Assembly: GCA_963731105.1 (NCBI GenBank)
Contig: CAVSUM010000011.1
Span: 248,001-312,000 of the forward strand
Origin: RPQJ01 sp963731105
GTDB taxonomy: Bacteria; Pseudomonadota; Gammaproteobacteria; Steroidobacterales; Steroidobacteraceae
Length of the DNA: 64,000 nt
Direction: 5' to 3'
The position numbers and the translations under genes are program-made. The notes beneath the pieces are model-generated. The model searched no databases. It saw only the letters and a list, made by a program, of their open reading frames with translations, and was not told where the DNA came from. The number at the start of each line of letters is the position of its first letter. Position 1 is the stretch's first letter. Shown piece after piece: positions 46,599-59,359 of this stretch.

Positions 46599-46694
46599 TC
46601 GGTCGTCTGCAAGCGCAGATAACGGCGAGTACCAATTAGCCAGTTAATTACTGAAACTGATTGGGATCTCTCCGAGCTCAAGTCGCAAGACTTC

Positions 46695-48230
<1,536 letters not shown>

Positions 48231-48354
48231 AAAGACCAGCGCGAAGCTTCGGCTGCGCGCGAGTCCCCACTCAAGTTACCTGTTTTCGGTGAACGTGAAG
48301 CTGGACTGATCGCCGGCGTCCCGCGCCCGTGTGCCGGGAACAGCTCGAAATGCC

Positions 48355-48431
48355 GGGTCTGTAGCTCAGTTGGTCAGAGCGCACCCCTGATAAGGGTGAG
48401 GCCGGAAGTTCGAATCTTCCCAGACCCACCA
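48355..48431 (+). tRNA. tRNA-Ile (anticodon GAT)
   Basis: A 77-base cloverleaf in the 16S-23S spacer. The acceptor stem GGGTCTG pairs with CAGACCC, the anticodon GAT lies at 48389-48391 in a CCCCTGATAAGGG arm, the T-arm contains GTTCGAATC, and CCA is encoded at 48429-48431. Confidence 0.97.
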
Positions 48432-48450
48432 TTCCGGGGGATCTGACCGC

Positions 48451-48526
48451 GGGGCCATAGCTCAGCTGGGAGAGCACCTGCTTTGCAAGCAGGGGGTCGC
48501 CGGTTCGATCCCGGCTGGCTCCACCA
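48451..48526 (+). tRNA. tRNA-Ala (anticodon TGC)
   Basis: A 76-base cloverleaf 19 bases after tRNA-Ile. The acceptor stem starts GGGGCCA and ends TGGCTCC, anticodon TGC at 48484-48486, T-arm GTTCGATCC, encoded CCA at the 3' end. The Ile-Ala pair is the classical spacer arrangement. Confidence 0.97.
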
Positions 48527-48620
48527 GGTCCTCGCTTCACACCGTCCGCGTGTCACCACGCATGCACCGCTCGCGTAAACGCGATGCATGCGTGGTCACA
48601 CGCGTCGCAGGCAACTGCGG

Positions 48621-48700
48621 CGGCTCTTTAACAATATGAATTGGGTATGACGCCGAGGATCAAGTTGATTCAACTTGAGATTCGAAAGCGTGTCGCATTC
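48621..48700 (+). other. 16S-23S spacer boxA and 23S processing-stem arm
   Basis: GCTCTTTAACAAT at about 48623-48635 is an almost perfect boxA. The segments GAATTGGGTA (about 48638-48647) and AAGCGTGTCGCA (about 48686-48697) have complements in the 23S trailer at 51735-51765 (TGCGACACGCTT and TACCCAATTC), forming the 23S RNase III stem. Confidence 0.65.
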
Positions 48701-48768
48701 GTGAGAGAGAGATACCAGCTGATTTTAGTTATTGCGACCAGGTAGTCCCAGACCTATTGGGGTTATAT

Positions 48769-51667
<2,899 letters not shown>

Positions 51668-51802
51668 ATATAACACCCAATCGGCCTGGACTTGTCCGGT
51701 CGAATGGCGTGAGTCAGCGCGGTATCCGCGCGACTGCGACACGCTTGCGCGTCTACCCAATTCGATTTTCACCGCCTGCACGAGCAGGCGCGTGTGCCGG
51801 TT

Positions 51803-51920
51803 TGCCTGGCGGCCATAGCGAGCGGGAACCACCCGATCCCTTTTCGAACTCGGAAGTGAAAACGCTCTGCGCCGATGGTAGTGTGGTCATCGACCATGCA
51901 AGAGTAGGTCACTGCCAGGC
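51803..51920 (+). rRNA. rrf: 5S ribosomal RNA
   Basis: About 118 bases starting TGCCTGGCGGCC and ending GGTCACTGCCAGGC; the terminal sequences are complementary. The loop CGAACTCGGAAGTGAAA and the GATGGTAGTGTGG segment are standard 5S features. Confidence 0.96.
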
Positions 51921-51928
51921 TCTCAAAC

Positions 51929-51968
51929 AAAAGCCCCCGACGAGCGATCGTCGGGGGCTTTTTCTTTT
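51929..51968 (+). terminator. rho-independent terminator of the rRNA operon
   Basis: AAGCCCCCGACGA and TCGTCGGGGGCTT form a perfect 13-bp stem around a 4-base loop, followed by TTTTCTTTTT. It ends the rRNA operon and, lying just beyond the 3' end of the convergent sigma-54 regulator gene, may insulate both. Confidence 0.95.
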
Positions 51969-51981
51969 TGCCGGATTTTTT

Positions 51982-53379
51982 TCAGCCGAGGCCGAATTCG
52001 CGCAGCTTGCGGTACAGCGTGCGCTCGCTGATGCCGAGCGCGCGCGCGAGTTCCTGCCGCGTCCCGCTGTGCCTCGCCACCGCGTCCTCGAACGCCCGCC
52101 GTTCGGCGCTGCGCAGCAACGGAGCGCGGCTCGCGGCTGAGTCGGCGGCGGTACAGATCTCCGGCGGCAGGTGCTGCGGCTCGATGGTGTCGCCGTCGGC
52201 CAGCAGGCTGGCGCGCTCGAGCAGGTTGCGCAGCTCGCGGATGTTGCCCGGGTAGTCGTAGCGGCGCAGGCACTCGAGGGCGTCGGGGCTGAGCGTGTGT
52301 GCTTCGTGATCGAGGCGCGACAGCAGCGACTGCGCCAGCAGCGCGATGTCTTCACGCCGCTCGCGCAGCGGCGGCAGGCGGATCGGGAACGCGGCCAGGC
52401 GGTAGTACAGGTCGGCACGGAACTGCTCGTCGCGGACCCGTCGCTGCAGGTCGCGGTGCGTCGCGGCAATCAGCCGGAAGCTCGAATGCTGCGGCTCCAC
52501 GCCGCCGACGCGACGGAACGTGCCGGTCTCGAGCAGCCTGAGCAGCTTCACCTGCAGGCCCAGCGGGATGTCGCCCACCTCGTCGAGGAACAGCGTGCCG
52601 CCGGCGGCCGCCTCGACGAGGCCGGTCTTGCGCGCCAGCGCGCCGGTGAACGCGCCTTTCTCGTGGCCGAACAGCTCGCTCTCGATCAGCGACTCGGCGA
52701 GGCCCGAACAGTCGACCGCGACGAACGGTGCGTTGGCGCGCTTGCTCGCCGCATGGATGGCGCGCGCCACCATCTCCTTGCCGGTGCCCGTCTCGCCGAG
52801 CAGCAGCACGGCGGTGTCGGTGCGTGCCACGCGCGACACGCTCTCCATCATCGCGACGAACGCCGGCGCACGGCCAACCAGTCCCTGCGACGAGCTCGCC
52901 GCGCGCGCCACCGGCAGCGCGGTCATCTGCTCGACGAACAGCGACACTGCTCCGCGTTGATCGTGCAGCGGATAGAGATGCACCTGCACGTATTCCTCGC
53001 CGCGCGCCGTGTGGTGCACGTGCAGCACGCGCTCGTAGTGGCCCGACAGCATGGCGCGCAGCCGCGGGCAGGATTCACCTGCCTGGTCGCACGGCACCGC
53101 ATAGCCGTGCGAGACCTCGTAGCACTTGCGCCCGACGACCTCGCCGGCCTGCTGGAACGATTCGCGGTAGGCGTCGTTCGCGGCGACGATGGTGTAGTCG
53201 GCGTCGATGACGATGTGCGCGCCGTGCAGCTGCCGGACCAGCGACTGCAACTCGAGCGGCACGTCCACGGGAGCCTTGGCCACGGCACCTTCCCCAGCTG
53301 TCAGGACCTTGGCAGCCAGTATGTCATGAATGGCAGTCAGGCTGGCGCCGAGCCGCTGCTCATGCTGCGGCGACGGCAT
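51982..53379 (-). CDS. sigma-54-dependent transcriptional activator with PAS sensor
   Basis: A 465-residue bacterial enhancer-binding protein. Residues about 40-165 are a PAS-type sensor with a cysteine/histidine cluster (KCYEVSHGYAVPCDQAGESC) typical of a subclass of NtrC-like regulators. The AAA+ domain follows: Walker A GETGTGKEMVARAIH, the sigma-54-contact loop EKGAFTGAL, Walker B GGTLFLDEVGD and RYDYPGNIRELRNLLERA. The C-terminus is a Fis-type helix-turn-helix (QELARALGISERTLYRKLRE). There is no phospho-receiver, so the signal is sensed directly. ATG 53379 was chosen; it is divergent from the octaheme cytochrome, whose promoter is sigma-54-type, making it the probable activator. Confidence 0.93.
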   Translation of the reverse strand: MPSPQHEQRLGASLTAIHDILAAKVLTAGEGAVAKAPVDVPLELQSLVRQLHGAHIVIDADYTIVAANDAYRESFQQAGEVVGRKCYEVSHGYAVPCDQAGESCPRLRAMLSGHYERVLHVHHTARGEEYVQVHLYPLHDQRGAVSLFVEQMTALPVARAASSSQGLVGRAPAFVAMMESVSRVARTDTAVLLLGETGTGKEMVARAIHAASKRANAPFVAVDCSGLAESLIESELFGHEKGAFTGALARKTGLVEAAAGGTLFLDEVGDIPLGLQVKLLRLLETGTFRRVGGVEPQHSSFRLIAATHRDLQRRVRDEQFRADLYYRLAAFPIRLPPLRERREDIALLAQSLLSRLDHEAHTLSPDALECLRRYDYPGNIRELRNLLERASLLADGDTIEPQHLPPEICTAADSAASRAPLLRSAERRAFEDAVARHSGTRQELARALGISERTLYRKLREFGLG

Positions 53380-53422
53380 GTAACCGCATGAATCAAAACA
53401 ATTAAATATCTGTCGGAGCGGC

Positions 53423-53438
53423 TGGCACGTTCGTTGCA
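53423..53438 (+). promoter_or_regulatory. sigma-54 (-24/-12) promoter of the octaheme cytochrome gene
   Basis: TGGCACG followed by four bases and TTGCA matches the RpoN consensus (TGGCAC-N5-TTGC) exactly. GG at 53424-53425 and GC at 53436-53437 are separated by the required ten bases. It lies about 40 bases upstream of the cytochrome ATG. A small inverted repeat TGCAC-N6-GTGCA (53435-53450) overlaps its -12 element and the start region. Confidence 0.92.
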
Positions 53439-53477
53439 CATTGCAGTGCACAACAACGACTGACGCCAGAGGTGGCC

Positions 53478-55265
53478 ATGAACACGTTGCATAGACATTC
53501 CCGCAAGGGCTGGGTGGCACTGCTTGCCGCCCTCACACTGGGCCTCGCGCTCGCTGGCTGCGAGGGCGACGATGGCAAGGATGGACTCGCGGGCTCCCCG
53601 GGCGCCACGGGCCCGGCCGGCACGGCCGGCACGCCGGGCACGCCCGGCATCAACTGCTGGGACCTGAACGGCAATGGCATCGCAGACCTTCCGGCGGAAG
53701 ACACCAACAAGGACGGCAAGGTCGACGTCAACGACTGTCGCACCCCGTCCGGCGGCTACGACGCCGCGAGCCTGCACAAGGGCTTCTTCACCGAGAACCC
53801 CTACACCGGCACCTCGCAGTGCCTGACCTGCCACGGCAAGATCGGCGACGACGTGATGACGACCGCCCACTGGAAGTGGGAAGGCACGGTGTCCGGCATC
53901 AAGGGTTTCGAGGGCACGATCCACGGCAAGAAGGACCTGCTCAACAACTTCTGCCTCGCGGTGCCGACCAACGAGGGCCGCTGCGCGCAGTGCCACATCG
54001 GCTACGGCTGGGGCGACAAGAACTTCAACTTCGGCAACCCGAAGAACATCGACTGCCTCGCCTGCCACGACCAGACCGGCACCTACGCGAAGGTCGCGAC
54101 CCCGAACCTCGCCAATCCGCCCATCGTCGGCGGTCCGGACCCGAAGGTGGACCTGCAGAAAGTCGCCCAGAGCGTCGGCCAGAACGGCGGCATACCGCCG
54201 CGCTCGACCTGCGTGTTCTGCCACTCGCGCGCCGGCGGTGACGACAACGTCAAGCATGGCGACATCTCGACGCGCATGGGCTTCGCGAAGGCGACCGACC
54301 CGGCGGCGGATCCGGCCAAGTACCTGAACCGCAGCGAAGACGTGCACATGGGCTACGACCCGATGACCAAGAAGGGCGGCGACATGAAGTGCGTCGCCTG
54401 CCACCAGGTGAAGAAGGACACCGCCGGCAACATGGTCGACCACGGCATCGGCGGCTTCATGTACCACTCGGTGGACGAAGGCGTGATGAAGGACTGCACG
54501 GACTGCCACGGCGCGGCCACCAGCGTCCACATCGGCACGTCGGTCGAGGATCTCGTCAGGACGCACGACCGCCTCGCCTGCCAGGCGTGCCACATCCCGG
54601 CGATCGCGCGCAAGGTCGCGACCTACACCGACTGGAAGTGGGCACAGGCGGGCCTCGACGCACGTCCGGCCGACTGCGCCGCGACGCCCACCGGCGTCGC
54701 CGCCGACGGCACGACGCAGCGTGCGACCTACTCGAAGATGAAGGGCTGCTTCACCTGGGGCACCAACGTGCGTCCGACGCTGCGCTTCTACGACGGCAAG
54801 TGGAACCGCGTGATCGTCGGCTTCAACGACAAGTACACCAAGCTGCCGGTGGACCTCGGCTCCCCCAGCGCCACGTACAAGGATGCAACCGCCAAGATCT
54901 ATCCGTTCAAGCTGATGACCGGCAACCAGGTCGCGGACAAGGTCAACAAGACCATGTTCGTCCCGCACCTGTACGGCACGGCGGCAGGCCCGAACGCCTA
55001 CTGGTCGAAGTACGACTGGGCCGGTTCGCTGACCGATGCGGCGTCCTACCTGCCGGCGTACAACACCGGTGCGCAGGTGTTCAGCGGCCAGTACGAGTTC
55101 GTCAGCACGTTCATGCTGCTCAAGGTCGATCACGAGGTTGCGCCCAAGGAGATGGCATACGGCCGGAACAACGGCTGCGCCGACTGCCACTTCTCCACCC
55201 AGATCGACTGGCCAGCGCTGGGCTGGACCAAGGACCCGACTGCGGGCGGGACGCAGACGCTCTGA
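53478..55265 (+). CDS. octaheme c-type cytochrome lipoprotein (tetrathionate-reductase-like family)
   Basis: A 595-residue outer-membrane or periplasmic lipoprotein: signal with lipobox LALAG-C28. Residues 33-57 are eight collagen-like Gly-X-Y triplets. Residues 62-86 hold two Asp-rich EF-hand/dockerin-like loops (DLNGNGIAD; DTNKDGKVD) between C60 and C87. Then come eight CXXCH heme sites at Cys 115, 169, 193, 245, 305, 340, 368 and 567. Heme spacing and the long gap before heme eight resemble the octaheme tetrathionate reductase family of Shewanella; substrate here is unproven (tetrathionate, nitrogen oxyanions or solid electron acceptors are possible). Expression is probably sigma-54-controlled by the divergent activator. 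Confidence 0.9.
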   Translation: MNTLHRHSRKGWVALLAALTLGLALAGCEGDDGKDGLAGSPGATGPAGTAGTPGTPGINCWDLNGNGIADLPAEDTNKDGKVDVNDCRTPSGGYDAASLHKGFFTENPYTGTSQCLTCHGKIGDDVMTTAHWKWEGTVSGIKGFEGTIHGKKDLLNNFCLAVPTNEGRCAQCHIGYGWGDKNFNFGNPKNIDCLACHDQTGTYAKVATPNLANPPIVGGPDPKVDLQKVAQSVGQNGGIPPRSTCVFCHSRAGGDDNVKHGDISTRMGFAKATDPAADPAKYLNRSEDVHMGYDPMTKKGGDMKCVACHQVKKDTAGNMVDHGIGGFMYHSVDEGVMKDCTDCHGAATSVHIGTSVEDLVRTHDRLACQACHIPAIARKVATYTDWKWAQAGLDARPADCAATPTGVAADGTTQRATYSKMKGCFTWGTNVRPTLRFYDGKWNRVIVGFNDKYTKLPVDLGSPSATYKDATAKIYPFKLMTGNQVADKVNKTMFVPHLYGTAAGPNAYWSKYDWAGSLTDAASYLPAYNTGAQVFSGQYEFVSTFMLLKVDHEVAPKEMAYGRNNGCADCHFSTQIDWPALGWTKDPTAGGTQTL

Positions 55266-55297
55266 TGAGTTGACCCCCTGGCGTCCCTGTGGACGCA

Positions 55298-55333
55298 TTG
55301 CGCCCGTGCCGCTGAAGGGCGGGCGCATTTTTC
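55298..55333 (+). terminator. rho-independent terminator of the cytochrome gene
   Basis: TGCGCCCG (55299-55306) and CGGGCGCA (55320-55327) form a stem followed by TTTTTCC, 33 bases after the cytochrome stop codon. Confidence 0.8.
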
Positions 55334-55350
55334 CGACGAAGCCCGGCCGT

Positions 55351-57216
<1,866 letters not shown>

Positions 57217-57322
57217 GAGGCGCGCGAGCATGGCACAGCGCCGCGCCGCCCGACAGGCCAGGCGCAACTTGTGGCATCCTTGCGCGGCCCCGCACCAGGG
57301 TATTGCATTGAGTTAAGCAACG

Positions 57323-57658
57323 ATGACGAAACGACTTGCCGTGACAGGCGTGCTGGCACTCGCGATGCTCGCCGCTTGCTCGAAACCGGCTCCGGCCCCG
57401 TCGGTCGAGGACCAGGACAAAGAGGTCGCCGCTGCCGTGGCGCCCCCACCGGAACCCCCCCAGACCAGCATGGGTCCGGCGGATTATCCGACCAAGCTGC
57501 TGCCGATGATCGACACCGCGCCGCAGTGCCAGCCGTTCCGTGCCGAGCTGGAAGAGGCGGCCAGGGTGCAGTCGAGTGATCCGCTGCCGGTCGACATGAA
57601 CAAGGTCAACGAGATCGTCGCCCGGGCCCACGCGGCCGGTTGCGGGCGCAAGCCGTGA
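57323..57658 (+). CDS. small lipoprotein, function unknown
   Basis: A 111-residue lipoprotein with signal ending in the lipobox MLAA-C20. A Pro/Ala/Glu-rich linker (residues 22-48) precedes a short helical domain with two cysteines (QCQPFRAELEEAARV and the C-terminal AAGCGRKP). No family recognised. It lies between divergent uup and the convergent NapC-type cytochrome, with a strong hairpin three bases past its stop. The paired cysteines could form a disulfide in the periplasm. Confidence 0.65.
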   Translation: MTKRLAVTGVLALAMLAACSKPAPAPSVEDQDKEVAAAVAPPPEPPQTSMGPADYPTKLLPMIDTAPQCQPFRAELEEAARVQSSDPLPVDMNKVNEIVARAHAAGCGRKP

Positions 57659-57661
57659 CCA

Positions 57662-57698
57662 CTGCCGCAGCAGGGGGCGGTGCCCCCTGCTGCGGCAG
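57662..57698. terminator. perfect 17-bp hairpin between convergent genes
   Basis: CTGCCGCAGCAGGGGGC (57662-57678), a 3-base loop and its exact reverse complement (57682-57698). It lies between the 3' ends of the small lipoprotein gene and the NapC-type cytochrome gene. It lacks a T-run, so it is better called a bidirectional transcription-end or stability hairpin. Confidence 0.7.
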
Positions 57699-57707
57699 CG
57701 CAGACGA

Positions 57708-59189
57708 TCAGTTCGCGGTCTCTGTCGACGACGCCTCGCCGGCCGCACCGGCCTCGACAGCCACAGGCTCCGGCGGCGGCTCCTGCAGGCCGAGTTCCTG
57801 CAGCAGCGTGGAATTGCTTTCCTCCTCGACCACCAGGTTGTGGCAGGTGCCGCACTTCTTGCTGACTTTCTCGCCGTCGTCGGTCTTGTGCTTGTTGTCG
57901 TGGCAGCGGAAGCAGCCCGGCGTGTCCTGGTGCCCGAGGTGGTTGGGGTACGTGTTCCACGTCACCCTCATGTGCGGGAAGATGTTCCAGGCGTACGCGT
58001 CGCCGAGCGCCTTGCCGGCCTGCTCGACTTCCGCCGAGCCGGCACGGTCGGGGTAGTTCTTCGCGTAGAACTCCTTGACTGCGGCCGCGATGCCGGCGCG
58101 CGCCTCGTCGTGTGACGCGTAGTCCTTCTCGGTCAGGATGCGCACGCCCTCGCGCCGGATGAATGGCAGCGTCCGGTCGATGCGGCCCTCCACCATCGCG
58201 AGGTCGACCTCGTACTCGGGGCTGCGGAAATTGTGCGCCGGACGGTTGTGGCAGTCGACGCAGTCCATCGTGCGCCATTCCGATCCGGCCGGCGCGGCCT
58301 CCGCGCTCTTGAATACCCTGGTGGTGCCGGCCTTCTTGTCGGTCAGCTCGATGTCGTAAATCGTCTCGCGCTTGTCGTCCGAGAGGTAACGGATGATGTG
58401 GTTCGGGTCGACGTGCCAGTGAATGCCGTGCGACTCGCCACCGGCCGAACCGCCCACCTTGACCATCAATGCGGTCTTGACCTCGGTGTTGGCCTCGTCG
58501 TCCAGGAAGTGCGTGCGAACCTTGAGGCGCTCGCCGACGAACTTGGTCGGCCAGTGGCACTGTTCGCAGGTGCCGTTCGACGGGCGCAGCGAGTGCACGG
58601 GCGTCGGGATCGGACGCGGGTACAGGTCGAACGCCACGGCGATGAGCTGCCACGAGCCCGAGATCTTGGCTTTCACGAACCACTCGGCGCCCGGGCCGAT
58701 GTGGCAGCCGGCGCACCCGACGCGGACGTGCGGCGAACGCTGGAAGGCCGTGTACTCGGGCTCCATCACCTTGTGGCAGGCATTGCCGCAGAACTCGGTC
58801 GAGTCCATGTAGTGCACGGCCTTGAAGGTCAGGCCGGCCGCCAGTGCCAGCACCGGGATGGCCAGCGCCACGAACCCGATCAGCACGCCTCGGGTGCGCT
58901 CCTGGTTCAGGTCGAAGACGGGCAGGTGCCCGGTCTGCTGGCCTTGCGCGGCGAGCTTGGCGTCCCTGCGCTTGCGCCACCACAGGCCGATCGGCACCAG
59001 CGCGACGCCGAGCAGGAACGCCATCGGCAGCACGACGAAGGTGAGGATGCCGAGATAGGCGCCGCCCTCGAACCCCATGCCCTGCATGAAGAACAGCGCG
59101 CCGATCAGCAGCAGGCTCACCACGATCAGCAGGGTGCCGATCAGGCTGACGATGTTGCCGGTGATAGCCCCGAAAAAATGCTTGATCAT
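57708..59189 (-). CDS. inner-membrane NapC/NirT-family multiheme cytochrome c (ImcH-like)
   Basis: A 493-residue protein with three N-terminal membrane helices (residues about 8-36, 44-72, 100-125). The linking motif GFEGGAYLGILTFVVLPMAF is shared with the ImcH/NapC-like cytochromes of Geobacter. The periplasmic part carries six heme motifs: an unusual CX3CH at Cys134 (FCGNACHKVMEPEY), then CAGCH, CEQCH, CVDCH, CFRCH and CGTCH. Such proteins oxidise quinol in the inner membrane and pass electrons to periplasmic cytochromes. It follows the multiheme/cytochrome-b fusion on the same strand by 170 bases. Partner and terminal acceptor are inference. Confidence 0.88.
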   Translation of the reverse strand: MIKHFFGAITGNIVSLIGTLLIVVSLLLIGALFFMQGMGFEGGAYLGILTFVVLPMAFLLGVALVPIGLWWRKRRDAKLAAQGQQTGHLPVFDLNQERTRGVLIGFVALAIPVLALAAGLTFKAVHYMDSTEFCGNACHKVMEPEYTAFQRSPHVRVGCAGCHIGPGAEWFVKAKISGSWQLIAVAFDLYPRPIPTPVHSLRPSNGTCEQCHWPTKFVGERLKVRTHFLDDEANTEVKTALMVKVGGSAGGESHGIHWHVDPNHIIRYLSDDKRETIYDIELTDKKAGTTRVFKSAEAAPAGSEWRTMDCVDCHNRPAHNFRSPEYEVDLAMVEGRIDRTLPFIRREGVRILTEKDYASHDEARAGIAAAVKEFYAKNYPDRAGSAEVEQAGKALGDAYAWNIFPHMRVTWNTYPNHLGHQDTPGCFRCHDNKHKTDDGEKVSKKCGTCHNLVVEEESNSTLLQELGLQEPPPEPVAVEAGAAGEASSTETAN

Positions 59190-59307
59190 CGATTGACCCC
59201 AAGGCTGCGCGTGCTGTTTTCGTAGCTCACCGGCGTGGCCTGCAGCCCAAGCCTCCGGCGCGGCACAGGATACCCCTGCCGCCTTTCACGCTCCACCCGA
59301 AACGGTT

Positions 59308-59341
59308 GCGGCCGGCCCGGGGAATGCCCCGGACCGGCCGC
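59308..59341. terminator. hairpin between the two inner-membrane cytochrome genes
   Basis: GCGGCCGGCCCGGGG and CCCCGGACCGGCCGC (59308-59322 and 59327-59341) form a 15-bp stem with one mismatch and a 4-base loop. It lies just after the 3' end of the multiheme/cytochrome-b gene (minus strand). No clear U-tract; may attenuate or stabilise rather than fully terminate. Confidence 0.5.
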
Positions 59342-59359
59342 GGTTGCCGACTTGCGCAC

